Shown piece after piece: positions 15,205 through 23,589 of a stretch of 62,288 nucleotides of DNA (position 1 is the first letter of the stretch; each line of letters opens with the position of its first letter). This DNA comes from Lujinxingiaceae bacterium (GTDB lineage: Bacteria; Myxococcota_A; Bradymonadia; Bradymonadales; Bradymonadaceae), in contig JACCWM010000020.1 in assembly GCA_013697635.1 (NCBI GenBank), positions 1-62,288 of the forward strand, in the 5' to 3' direction. Under the pieces are notes generated by a model. It saw only the letters and a program-made list of their open reading frames with translations. It was not told where the DNA came from and did not search any database. Made by a program: the position numbers and the translations under genes.

Positions 15205-16893
15205 ATGGCTATGTTCGATGTTGTTGCGAAAGGATTTCGTGACGTTCGAATGCGTTTCGAGGGCAAGAGGGAGATCACCGAAGAGAATATCGACGAGGCT
15301 CTCAAAGACATCCGCATGAGCATGCTCGAGGCGGACGTCAATTTTCGAATCGCCAAGAACTTCATCACGCGCGTCAAAGAAAAGGCATTGGGCGAGGTCG
15401 TTCGCGTCAAGGCCAAGGGCAAGGATGGCAAGGTCGAGGTCAGCCCCGGCGATCACTTCATCCGCATCTGCCATGACGAGCTGGAAAACCTCATGGGCCC
15501 GGTCGACACCAGCGTCGTCTTTGCCAACCCGCGCATCGGACCGACCAAGATCATGATGGTCGGCCTTCAGGGCTCGGGTAAGACGACCACGACCGCCAAG
15601 CTCGCCAAGTACCTGATCGATCGCCACGGCAAGAAGCCTCTGCTCGTGGGCGCCGACGTCTACCGCCCGGCCGCCATCGAGCAGCTTCGCGTACTCGGCC
15701 AAAAGCTCAACATTCCGGTGCATGCCGTCGAGGGCGGCGATCCGATCGCGGTCTGTCGCGATGCGCTGGCGATAGCCGAGGCCCAGGGTCTCGACGTGAT
15801 CATCTTCGATACGGCCGGGCGCCTGGCCGTTGACGATGTCTTGATGGACGAGCTCGAGCAGATCGTGCAGGCGACCAAGCCGGAGAACATCTTTCTGGTC
15901 GCCGACGCCATGATCGGCCAGGACGCCGTCAACACGGCCAAAGAGTTCAACAGCCGCCTGGAGATCGACGGCTTCATCATGACCAAGCTCGACGGCGATG
16001 CGCGCGGCGGCGCCGCGCTCTCGATCAAAGAGGTCACTGGCAAGCCGATCAAGTTCATCGGCGTCGGCGAGAAGCTCGACGATCTCGAGGAGTTTCGCCC
16101 CGAGGGCCTGGCCAACCGCATCCTGGGTTTTGGCGACGTCATGGGCCTGATGAACAAGTTCGAGCGCTCGCTCACCGAGGAGGACGCCCAGAAAGCCGAG
16201 ACCGACGCGATGCGCATGCTCTCGGGCGAGTTCGACTTCAACGACTTTTACAATCAGCTCGAGCAGATCTCGAAGTTGGGCTCGATGAGCGAGTTGCTCG
16301 AGATGATGCCCTTCTTTGGTGGCGGCCTGCCCCAGGGCGTGAGCATTGACGACTCCGAGTTGGGCAAGATCCGCGCGATCATCCAGTCGATGACGCTCAA
16401 GGAGCGCACCCAACCCGATTACCTCACCCGCCAGCCCGGCCGTGTGCGGCGTATCGCCAAGGGCTCGGGCACGGCCCAGGAGAAGGTTGAGCAGGTCATC
16501 CAGCAGTTCAACATGATGCGCGGCATGATGCAGCAGTTCGGCTCGATGGGCGGCGGCGGCATGCTGGGCAAGATCCCCGGCTTCAAGCAGCTCAACCAGC
16601 TTCGCCAGCTCAAGGACATGGACATCGGTTCGTTGTTCCAAGATATGATGGGCGGCGGCGGCGGCGGTGGCGGTGGCGGGCTCGGCGGCATGTTGAGCGG
16701 TATGGGCGGCCCCGGCGGCGGCATGGGTGGCCTGCCCGGCTTCGGCGGACCACAGCTTCCTCCCGGCTACTCACCGCCTGGCGGCAAGATGGTCGCCTCA
16801 GGCAAGAGCACCAAGTCCAAGTCGATGACGACCGATAAGCGCAAACGCAAGCGCAAGGCCGTCAAGCAGGCCCGCAAGACCAACAAAAAGTAG
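15205..16893 (+). CDS. ffh: Signal recognition particle protein Ffh with extended Gly-rich/basic tail
   Basis: A 562-residue GTPase that binds SRP RNA and signal peptides and delivers ribosomes to FtsY at the inner membrane. The N domain spans residues 1-95. The G domain shows GLQGSGKTTTTAKLAK near 118, DTAGR near 203, TKLDGDARGG near 258 and GVGEKLDDLEEF near 283. The Met-rich M domain spans about 325-470. Bacterial Ffh usually ends near 450; this one continues with a run of ten Gly, Gly/Met/Pro sequence and a Lys/Arg-rich end. Start ATG 15205. Followed after 5 bp by the Yip1-like gene. Confidence 0.97.
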   Translation: MAMFDVVAKGFRDVRMRFEGKREITEENIDEALKDIRMSMLEADVNFRIAKNFITRVKEKALGEVVRVKAKGKDGKVEVSPGDHFIRICHDELENLMGPVDTSVVFANPRIGPTKIMMVGLQGSGKTTTTAKLAKYLIDRHGKKPLLVGADVYRPAAIEQLRVLGQKLNIPVHAVEGGDPIAVCRDALAIAEAQGLDVIIFDTAGRLAVDDVLMDELEQIVQATKPENIFLVADAMIGQDAVNTAKEFNSRLEIDGFIMTKLDGDARGGAALSIKEVTGKPIKFIGVGEKLDDLEEFRPEGLANRILGFGDVMGLMNKFERSLTEEDAQKAETDAMRMLSGEFDFNDFYNQLEQISKLGSMSELLEMMPFFGGGLPQGVSIDDSELGKIRAIIQSMTLKERTQPDYLTRQPGRVRRIAKGSGTAQEKVEQVIQQFNMMRGMMQQFGSMGGGGMLGKIPGFKQLNQLRQLKDMDIGSLFQDMMGGGGGGGGGGLGGMLSGMGGPGGGMGGLPGFGGPQLPPGYSPPGGKMVASGKSTKSKSMTTDKRKRKRKAVKQARKTNKK

Positions 16894-16898
16894 GCGTC

Positions 16899-17639
16899 GT
16901 GACTACCATCGACCGATTCTGCGCGCATCACTTGGCCGCTCCGGCCATCGCGATCTGCACCGAGTGCGACCAGGACATCTGTGCGCCCTGCCACGGCATG
17001 GATTTGCGCGGCTTTGCCATGTGCACGCCCTGTCGCGCCCAGTACGCGCCGCCGGAGATCTTCTGGGAGATGGCCGAGTGGCGCTGGACGTTTGTGGGCT
17101 TCGTGCGCACGCTGATCGACGTGATCTGCGCGCCGCGAAGCTTCTTTACGCGGACCGGACCCAGCGCGGATTGGGCGCCTGCCGCGGTCTTTGGCGGGAT
17201 TTGCATGGGCGTGGGGATGTTCTTCTCCACGCTGCATCAATACACCTTCCGCCCCGAGTTCATGACCACCTTGCAGGGCTACGCCGATAAGTTCGACATC
17301 ACGTTGGAAACGGCGCGCCTGTATGTCTTCGCCTCGATCCCGCTGGCCGCCTTCGTCAGCATGCTCATGCACGTTTTTCTGCTCTTCTCGGCGCTCAAGA
17401 TCTTTGGCGCCAACGCCACCCTACCCCAGACGATCCGTATCGTCGGTTATGCGGCCGCAGCCTACCTCTTCTTGCTCATTCCACCGATCGGCACCTTTGG
17501 TATCGGCCACTTCCTGATGATCATCTGGCTCTTCAACCTCGAGGTCAACGCCGTGCGCTGGTTCTACAACCTGGGGTTTTGGAAATCGATGGGCGTGGTT
17601 TTGATCCCCTTCATGTTCATCTTGATGCTGGGCAGCTGA
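16899..17639 (+). CDS. Yip1-like membrane protein with N-terminal zinc-binding (B-box-like) domain
   Basis: A 246-residue protein starting with GTG, 5 bp after the ffh stop. Residues 7-45 have paired Cys/His (CAHH, CTECDQDICAPCHG, CTPC), as in a B-box or double zinc finger. About five hydrophobic helices follow, with a Yip1-domain layout (PRSFFTR at the membrane entry). This architecture is seen in several Myxococcota proteins. Coupling to ffh hints at a membrane-trafficking role, but that is only positional. Confidence 0.8.
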   Translation: MTTIDRFCAHHLAAPAIAICTECDQDICAPCHGMDLRGFAMCTPCRAQYAPPEIFWEMAEWRWTFVGFVRTLIDVICAPRSFFTRTGPSADWAPAAVFGGICMGVGMFFSTLHQYTFRPEFMTTLQGYADKFDITLETARLYVFASIPLAAFVSMLMHVFLLFSALKIFGANATLPQTIRIVGYAAAAYLFLLIPPIGTFGIGHFLMIIWLFNLEVNAVRWFYNLGFWKSMGVVLIPFMFILMLGS

Positions 17640-17645
17640 AACTGC

Positions 17646-18848
17646 TCAGGCCATGGCGGCAATGAAGGTGATGTAGCGGCCTTCGACCATCGCGGCAGGA
17701 TAAGGATGATCGGGCGACTGTGTGCCGTGGTAGACCACCGAGAGCGGGCGTGCGCTGCGCGCCGTGCAGATGGCAAAGACGCGCTCGAGCTCAGGCAGGC
17801 CGATCGCTTTGCTGCACGATCCCACGCAGAGCAGGCCGCCTGGCGAGAGAACGCGCAGCGCCTCGATGCAGTTTGATTCGTAGAGCTTGAGCGCTTTTTT
17901 GACGTCGTGCACGCTGGGCGCGAGCTTGGGCGGATCGAGCACGACGATGTCAAAGCGCAGGCCCCGGTCAAAGGCTGAGCGCAGGTAATTGTCGACCTTG
18001 CTTTGCACGGCTTCAACCTGTTCGAGCCCGTTGAGGGCGGCGTTGTGGCGAAGCGTTTCGAGCGCAGGGGCCGAACTGTCGACGCAGACCACAGCCTCGG
18101 CGCCGTGAGCGGCCGCGAGCAGGCCAAAGCCGCCGGTGTAGCTGAAGGCGTCGAGCACGCGCCGGCCGGCGGCGTTCTCGGCCACCCAGCGCCGGTGGAT
18201 GCGCATGTCGGCAAAATGTCCGGTCTTCTGGAAATTTGCTGTGGAGAGCTCAAACACCAGTCCGTTTTCTTTGAACAGGGTCGCCTCGGGCGCGTTGGGC
18301 GTGCGCCAGCCACCCTGGAGCTCGAAGCCCTCGAGGCGCGCGATGCTGATGGGCGCGTCGGCCTCCAAGATCGCCAGCCCATCGACGTCGGCAAATACCA
18401 TCTCGAGCGCCTCGACCAGCGCCTGGCGCCGTCGAACCATCGGCATGGTCGTGAGCTGCATGACGACCAGGTTATCGAACACATCGACGATCAGGCCCGG
18501 CAAACCGTCGCCTTCGCTGTTGATCAGACGAAAACCCGTGGTCATTTTTGAAGGCAGCGCGAGCAGCGTACGGCGCGCGCGCGCTTCGCCCAGGCGCGCG
18601 GCCAAAAACGCCGCGTCGAACAGGCCGTCGAAGTCCTCAGGGCAGCGAAGCACGCGAACGCGGATCTGGCTGTTCGGCGAGTAGAGTCCAAAAGCCAGCG
18701 GCGATCCGTCGTGATCGAGCACGCGCACCAGATCGTCCTGGTCGCTGACACCCTCGACGCGATCGATCGCGCCGGAAAATATCCAGGGATGGCCCGAGAG
18801 GACAGGGCGCGATTTGTTTTGTTTGAGGGTGATGCTGGGCTTGGTCAT
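17646..18848 (-). CDS. rlmI: Class I SAM-dependent 23S rRNA cytosine methyltransferase, RlmI type
   Basis: A 400-residue protein with an N-terminal PUA-like domain (GHPWIFSGAIDRVEG, residues 17-32). The central RlmI signature is FQKTGHFADMR, where RlmI usually has KTGYYLDQR. The SAM-binding motif is VLDAFSYTGGFGLLAA, the catalytic-type loop is LDPPKLAPS, and a late Cys motif VGSCSKAI is present. The family makes 5-methylcytosine in 23S rRNA. Start ATG 18848 (MTKPSITLKQ) is the standard N-terminus. Convergent with the Yip1-like gene, with only 6 bp between stops. Confidence 0.88.
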   Translation of the reverse strand: MTKPSITLKQNKSRPVLSGHPWIFSGAIDRVEGVSDQDDLVRVLDHDGSPLAFGLYSPNSQIRVRVLRCPEDFDGLFDAAFLAARLGEARARRTLLALPSKMTTGFRLINSEGDGLPGLIVDVFDNLVVMQLTTMPMVRRRQALVEALEMVFADVDGLAILEADAPISIARLEGFELQGGWRTPNAPEATLFKENGLVFELSTANFQKTGHFADMRIHRRWVAENAAGRRVLDAFSYTGGFGLLAAAHGAEAVVCVDSSAPALETLRHNAALNGLEQVEAVQSKVDNYLRSAFDRGLRFDIVVLDPPKLAPSVHDVKKALKLYESNCIEALRVLSPGGLLCVGSCSKAIGLPELERVFAICTARSARPLSVVYHGTQSPDHPYPAAMVEGRYITFIAAMA

Positions 18849-18865
18849 CGGCAGGTCCAAACACG

Positions 18866-18896
18866 ACAAGCCCGCTGCGATGAACAGCGGGCTTGT
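18866..18896 (-). terminator. Rho-independent terminator of rplM-rpsI
   Basis: A 12-bp perfect stem (ACAAGCCCGCTG with its complement) and a 7-nt loop lie 24 bp past the rpsI stop. On the minus strand it ends in a T-containing tail. Confidence 0.85.
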
Positions 18897-18919
18897 TGTT
18901 ACAGATCGATCGGATCCGA

Positions 18920-19315
18920 TTAGCGCTTGGAGAACTGGAAGCGGGCGCGGGCGCCGCGCTGACCGTACTTCTTGCGCTCTTTGATGCGTGCATCGCGGGT
19001 CAGAAAGCCCGTCTTCTTGAGGCCGGGGCGCAGCTCAGGATCGAACAGCGTTAGGGCGCGAGCGATGCCGAGCTTGACGGCATCGGCCTGGCCGCTCTTG
19101 CCGCCGCCGCGCACGGTGCAGTAGACGTCGAAGCGTGCTGCCGTCTCGGTCTGCAGCAGAGGTTGGCGCAAGATCATCATCAGGGTGTCACGCTGAAAAT
19201 ACGCGTCGGCATCCTGCTTGTTGACGGTGATGGTGCCGTTGCCCGGGCGCAAAAAGACGCGCGCGCTGGCGCTCTTGCGACGACCGATTGCATGAAACTG
19301 TTCCGCTTTAGCCAT
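18920..19315 (-). CDS. rpsI: 30S ribosomal protein S9
   Basis: A 131-residue protein with S9 signatures: [36 protein letters not shown], and the C-terminal [14 protein letters not shown] that reaches the ribosomal P site. Start ATG 19315 ([11 protein letters not shown]). It lies 49 bp downstream of rplM, the classical bacterial pair. Confidence 0.98.
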   Translation of the reverse strand: MAKAEQFHAIGRRKSASARVFLRPGNGTITVNKQDADAYFQRDTLMMILRQPLLQTETAARFDVYCTVRGGGKSGQADAVKLGIARALTLFDPELRPGLKKTGFLTRDARIKERKKYGQRGARARFQFSKR

Positions 19316-19364
19316 GAGGGTAGCTCTCCGTTCGTACCTTTTAAATCGTCTATTCGTAGGTGTT

Positions 19365-19793
19365 TTACAGTTCGAGCAGCTTGGGCTGCTGAGCCTCGTG
19401 CGGGTGCTCGGGGCCAGCATAGACCTTGAGCTTGGTGATCATGGCGCGTCCGAGCTTGGTCTTGGGCAACATGCCTTGGATGGCAGTCTCCATGATCGCC
19501 TCGGGCTTGAGCGCGAGCAGCTTGCCGGCCGTGATCGACTTCAGGCCACCGGGAAAACCGGAGTGGCGGTGGTAGGTCTTCTTGTTCAACTTGTCGCCCG
19601 TAAAGACCACGTCCTTGGCGTTGATACAGATGACAAAGTCACCGGTGTCGACGTGCGGCGTGTAGATGGGCTTGTGCTTACCCCGAAGGATAGTGGCGAT
19701 CTGGGCAGCCGCGCGGCCAACCGTCTGACCCTTGAGGTCGACGACGAACCATTCACGACTGACTTCTTCTTTCTTGGCGCTAAAGGTCTTCAT
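19365..19793 (-). CDS. rplM: 50S ribosomal protein L13
   Basis: A 142-residue protein of normal length. Signatures are [35 protein letters not shown] and [12 protein letters not shown]. First gene of the rplM-rpsI operon, preceded by a good sigma-70 promoter. Confidence 0.98.
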   Translation of the reverse strand: MKTFSAKKEEVSREWFVVDLKGQTVGRAAAQIATILRGKHKPIYTPHVDTGDFVICINAKDVVFTGDKLNKKTYHRHSGFPGGLKSITAGKLLALKPEAIMETAIQGMLPKTKLGRAMITKLKVYAGPEHPHEAQQPKLLEL

Positions 19794-19931
19794 AGCAATT
19801 CCACCGGATGGTCTCTCACGCTTGATGCGCCGAAGACCAGGTTATCTCGTGTTTCGTGATGAAAAACTCGTTATCTCAGGGGCTTTCTTTGCCCGCCTCA
19901 CGTCTGATTTGACGTAAAACGAAGGGGGCTT

Positions 19932-19960
19932 GATATAGCCTCTGCAAATCGACGTGTCAA
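19932..19960 (-). promoter_or_regulatory. Sigma-70 promoter of rplM-rpsI
   Basis: On the minus strand a perfect TTGACA is followed after 17 nt by TATATC. It lies about 140 bp before rplM, leaving room for an untranslated leader. Confidence 0.75.
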
Positions 19961-20051
19961 ACAGTTTTGCATGCGTCGGCTTGCAACGCGATCCTGCAGA
20001 GCGGCTTCGCCATCGGATCAAACAGGCGAGCCGGTCAGTGATTCCCTCCAC

Positions 20052-20861
20052 TCAACTGCGATGGCGCTCGAGGAACTTGCGCGCCTCGTCGGCCAGATCG
20101 GAGTTGGGATGGACCTCGACCAGATCTTCGAGTGCCGTGATCGCTTTGTCGACCTCGCCGAGCTCGAGATAGGCGCGACCGAGCAAAAAGAGCGCCTGAG
20201 GGTCAAGGCCGACGCCACTATAGTGGGTGAGCAAATAGGTGAGACGCCCGGCGGCCGCGCGCGCGTTGTCGCGTTTGAGATAGAACGATGCCACGTAGAA
20301 TTCGTGATCGGCCATGCGCCGTCGCACCTCGCCAAGCTTGCGGTTGGCGTCGGCGGCGTACTCGGATTCGGGAAAGTGTCGCAGGAACTGGCGAAGCTCA
20401 CGCGCCGCGTCACGCGCGCGGGTAAGATCCTTCTCGTAGGAGGGCGGGATCAACCACCAGTCACCGGGCATCTGCTCGTAGAAGCCCAGCGCGATGCGGT
20501 AGTAGGCGTAGACGACCTGATCATGATTGGGGTGCAGTTGCACGAAGCTTCGGTACTGCTCGATCGCGGTCGCGTATTGCTCCTGAGCGTAGTAGGCGTC
20601 GCCGATGCGCAGCTCGGCAAGCGCGGCGTACTGGCTGTACGGAAATTGGTTTCGCACCGTGTTGTAGCGGCGCACGGCCTCGATGTAGTCTTTTCTGGCC
20701 AGCGACTGCTCGGCGCGCCCATAGGCCGCTTCCACCTGATCGCTGTAGGTGGCGCCGGTTGCCTCGGCCGAGGTCGTGGCGCACCCGGGCACAGACAGGC
20801 CCAGCGAAAGAATCAGCCCAAGGGGCGCAAGGGGGCGAAGAAAGTTGTTTTTGTGCTTCAT
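20052..20861 (-). CDS. bamD: Outer membrane assembly lipoprotein BamD
   Basis: A 269-residue lipoprotein with signal and lipobox VPGC, then TPR-like helical repeats (AYGRAEQSLARKDYIEAV, AELRIGDAYYAQEQYATAIEQY). The BamD segment YYRIALGFYEQ is present, followed by a DLTRARDAARELRQFLRHFPES-type stretch. BamD belongs to the Bam complex that folds beta-barrels into the outer membrane, so it confirms a Gram-negative envelope. Start ATG 20861 (MKHKNN) gives the lipoprotein signal; longer frames do not. Confidence 0.92.
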   Translation of the reverse strand: MKHKNNFLRPLAPLGLILSLGLSVPGCATTSAEATGATYSDQVEAAYGRAEQSLARKDYIEAVRRYNTVRNQFPYSQYAALAELRIGDAYYAQEQYATAIEQYRSFVQLHPNHDQVVYAYYRIALGFYEQMPGDWWLIPPSYEKDLTRARDAARELRQFLRHFPESEYAADANRKLGEVRRRMADHEFYVASFYLKRDNARAAAGRLTYLLTHYSGVGLDPQALFLLGRAYLELGEVDKAITALEDLVEVHPNSDLADEARKFLERHRS

Positions 20862-21127
20862 GAATTGGCTCGTAGAGTGTCCGACTGCTCGCGCCGGGGA
20901 CCATAGTGCTCGCACAGCTAACAGTAAATAGCCGCTTTTTCATTTCCACCATATACCGAGCATGGCCTGCAAAATGCATGGTGTTGGCCCCTGTCGGCCC
21001 TCTCCGCCACGTCGTATAGGCGACTTTGGTGTGATCTGCGAGTAAGGATTGGCCACAGGTGGAGCAAGATTACACCATAGATGACAGCAATGTCCTGCAA
21101 AACCATCTTCGCCCCAAAAGAGTATCC

Positions 21128-21982
21128 ATGGACCGTGTGATTTTGACAGCCGTGGGGGCCCTCATCGCAATTGTTTCGTTGCTCGCGGCCTGTTCGAGCC
21201 TGGGCATGGCCTGCGAATTCGACTCGGATTGCGGCAACGGTAATCTTTGCGTCGAATTCACCTGCACCAACACCTGTGCCACGGATCTCGACTGCCAGAG
21301 CGTACAGGGCTGCCAGGCTTTCTTGCGCAAGGGCGAATCGGACCCTGTGCACGTATGCATGCCCGAGGACGTCTACAACAATGATCCAGGCCAGTGCGCA
21401 GATGCCGCGCAGTGTCAGGCGCTGATGGCCGATCCGGCTGCTATCTGCGGGATAAATCGTCGCTGTGTCGTGCCGATCCCCGAAGACGACCGCCCCGTGC
21501 ATGCCATTTATATCCGTGATCTGAGCTCGAGCACCGACGACGTCCTGGGCACCATGCTCGCTGCGGTCTTCGTGCGCGACACGGAGGGCAACGTGGTCGG
21601 CTTTGCAGACACCCTGGCCTTTGTGCCAGCTGACCAGAGCGAGCAGCCAGGCCATCTCGACGGCTCACCACCCAAACTCGACGAGTCGGGCCAGTGTGTC
21701 GCCGGTGAGGAGCCGGTGTTGAGCGCGTTGGGTGGGTTGGGCGGCCATTATGTCATCGGCTTTGTCGACAACCGCGGCGCAGGTCTGCAGCTCGAGCAGG
21801 GCTGGAAGGTGGTAGTCATTGCCTGGGGCCCAAACTGTGGTGAGGAGCGCGATCCGCCCAATGAATACGAGGTCTCGCTGTGCGTCTCAGCTTCCGATGA
21901 AGTGCTCGATTTCGACGCGCATTGCCACGCGCTCAACGGTCGATCATCGGGCTATTCAGAATTTTTGGTGACATTGAATTGA
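21128..21982 (+). CDS. Cys-rich lipoprotein, member 1 of a local group of three
   Basis: A 284-residue protein. Start ATG 21128 (MDRVIL) yields a hydrophobic signal with lipobox LLAAC. The mature N-terminus has a disulfide-type module (CEFDSDCGNGNLCVEFTC, then CATDLDCQSVQGC), like Dickkopf/EGF-type Cys-rich segments common in Myxococcota lipoproteins. After a linker, a beta-rich domain begins VHAIYIRDLSS. It shares its architecture with the next gene. No enzymatic motif seen. Confidence 0.8.
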   Translation: MDRVILTAVGALIAIVSLLAACSSLGMACEFDSDCGNGNLCVEFTCTNTCATDLDCQSVQGCQAFLRKGESDPVHVCMPEDVYNNDPGQCADAAQCQALMADPAAICGINRRCVVPIPEDDRPVHAIYIRDLSSSTDDVLGTMLAAVFVRDTEGNVVGFADTLAFVPADQSEQPGHLDGSPPKLDESGQCVAGEEPVLSALGGLGGHYVIGFVDNRGAGLQLEQGWKVVVIAWGPNCGEERDPPNEYEVSLCVSASDEVLDFDAHCHALNGRSSGYSEFLVTLN

Positions 21983-22226
21983 TCCTCGTGTATATATGCG
22001 CCAATGCAACCTTTGACAGTTTTGCACAGACTCTTGAAGATTGTGGGCAGTTCAGCTAGAAGAGCTGAAGTGTCCCTGAGAGAAAATTTTTTCAGTGTTG
22101 TTGATTAATGATGTAATGGACTGGCGTGAAGTTTGCACTCTTGGCTCACCAGGTACGTGGACGGATTTATCAACTCGTAATTTCGTAATGGCCCAAAAAG
22201 ATTAACCCAATCGAAAGGAAGTAATC
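21983..22226 (+). promoter_or_regulatory. AT-richer leader/promoter region of the second lipoprotein gene
   Basis: This 244-bp gap is clearly poorer in GC than its surroundings. TTGACA near 22014 is followed after 17 nt by GAAGAT, a weak -10. The ribosome site AAAGGAAG lies just before ATG 22227. Confidence 0.35.
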
Positions 22227-23162
22227 ATGAATGTGAAACGTAAATTGGCTGGTGCTCTACTGCTCGTCCTTGGCAGCGCGGGATTGCTCGTCGCCTGTGG
22301 TCCCGTCACCGGCGAGACCTGTACCTTCGACGCCGACTGTCAAGAAGGCGAAGTCTGTTATCTGACGGTTTGCGCGGCGCTTTGCGAGACCGACGATGAC
22401 TGCGAGTTTGAGGGCGACCTGTGCCTCAACCGTGAGAACGAAGAGTCCGTCGGCAAGGTCTGCCAGACGCCGGCGACCAGCAACAACGACAACAACCCTC
22501 AAGGTTGCACGACCAACGAGCAGTGCCAGGCGGCATTGAACGATAGTGATGCATTTTGCTCCGATGGCGAGTGCATCGGTGGCGGCGATCCCCCGCCGAC
22601 CTTCTACACCATCGAGATCCGCGACAGCTCCCCTGTCTCGCGTTGCGCGGATGTCAGCCATGGCTACAAGACGCCGGGCGCGAAGGTCATGTACGCTCGC
22701 CTTGAAAACGGCACCAGCGGCGCCGTGCTCGCCTACGCCTCGGCTGCTGGCGAAGCGATCAAGGATGACGTCGAGCAGTTCCGCGATTGGAGCGGCGTGT
22801 TCGACGGCTCTCCGCCGACCCTGGGCGCTGACAATTGTGTCGTGGAGGCTCCCTTCACGCGTGCCAATGGCACCAGCGTCAACACGGGCTTTCGCGACGA
22901 CTCGGCCGTTGTCCTTGGTTGCGGCGGCTCGGTTTTCCTGACCTTCAAGACCGGCGGTACGCGCATCCCCCTTGAGACCAGCCACGCCGTCAAGGTTGGC
23001 GAGTATGGCAAGTCCTGCAATGCTGCATACGGCGATGACTTCTACGACATCTACCTGTGCGGCGCTCTCGGTGAGGATGTCATCACCAATGCAACGTGCA
23101 CCCACAAGCTCAACACCGCTTCGCTCACGGGCATTGGCACGGTTGCCGTTTCGCTTCCGTAA
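22227..23162 (+). CDS. Cys-rich lipoprotein, member 2 of a local group of three
   Basis: A 311-residue protein with signal and lipobox LLVAC. The Cys module CTFDADCQEGEVCYLTVC is followed by CETDDDCEFEGDLC, an Asn/Asp linker and a second Cys pair (CTTNEQC). The beta-rich C-terminal domain begins YTIEIRDSSP, matching the position and pattern of YIRDLSS in member 1. A good ribosome site (GGAAG) lies 8 nt before ATG. Likely surface-exposed; function unknown. Confidence 0.85.
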   Translation: MNVKRKLAGALLLVLGSAGLLVACGPVTGETCTFDADCQEGEVCYLTVCAALCETDDDCEFEGDLCLNRENEESVGKVCQTPATSNNDNNPQGCTTNEQCQAALNDSDAFCSDGECIGGGDPPPTFYTIEIRDSSPVSRCADVSHGYKTPGAKVMYARLENGTSGAVLAYASAAGEAIKDDVEQFRDWSGVFDGSPPTLGADNCVVEAPFTRANGTSVNTGFRDDSAVVLGCGGSVFLTFKTGGTRIPLETSHAVKVGEYGKSCNAAYGDDFYDIYLCGALGEDVITNATCTHKLNTASLTGIGTVAVSLP

Positions 23163-23218
23163 CGCAATTGCAACTTGAGTGAAGCTGCAAGGCTTCGCTC
23201 GATGAGCAGGTCATAATG

Positions 23219-23254
23219 ATGCCGCCTTCCGCAACTGCGGGAGGCGGCATTTTT
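23219..23254 (+). terminator. Rho-independent terminator after the second lipoprotein gene
   Basis: ATGCCGCCTTCCGC pairs with GCGGGAGGCGGCAT around a short loop and is followed by TTTTTC. The third lipoprotein frame begins directly after it. Confidence 0.85.
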
Positions 23255-23255
23255 C

Positions 23256-23501
23256 ATGGACACGCCAGAGATGATCAGCAGGCTCTCAAAGTTCTTGTTT
23301 GGCGCCGCCCTGGTGGCCACTTGTGTTGTAAGCACAGGCTGCAGTGGTGATGACAAGTGCGGCAATGACTTCGACTGCGAGTCCGATCAGGTCTGCGAGC
23401 CCGATGGTTGCATGCGCGCCTGTGCCACCCATCAGGAGTGCTCAGCGCCCACGCTGTGTCGTGCGCGCCAGGTCGAAGACGGCAAGGCGTGTCGCAGCTA
23501 G
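23256..23501 (+). CDS. Short Cys-rich lipoprotein, member 3 (truncated form)
   Basis: An 81-residue protein with signal and lipobox VSTGC, then one Cys module (CGNDFDCESDQVCEPDGC, CATHQECSAPTLC) like those of the two upstream genes. The C-terminal beta domain is absent, so it could be a shortened paralogue. The ATG sits 1-2 nt after a terminator T-run with no close ribosome site; GGGAGG in the terminator stem lies 13 nt upstream. ATG 23271 is another possible start. Expression is uncertain. Confidence 0.6.
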   Translation: MDTPEMISRLSKFLFGAALVATCVVSTGCSGDDKCGNDFDCESDQVCEPDGCMRACATHQECSAPTLCRARQVEDGKACRS

Positions 23502-23589
23502 GAGTTTGGGCCGAGCTCTCAATTGGCGCGGCCTGTCTGATCGCGGCGTGTGGCCCGATCGCGACCTTGAAAGAAATCGCATTTGCGGC

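Noticed and set aside
19842-20051. 69-codon frame between rplM and bamD
   Set aside because: It covers the rplM promoter and has no ribosome site or family.
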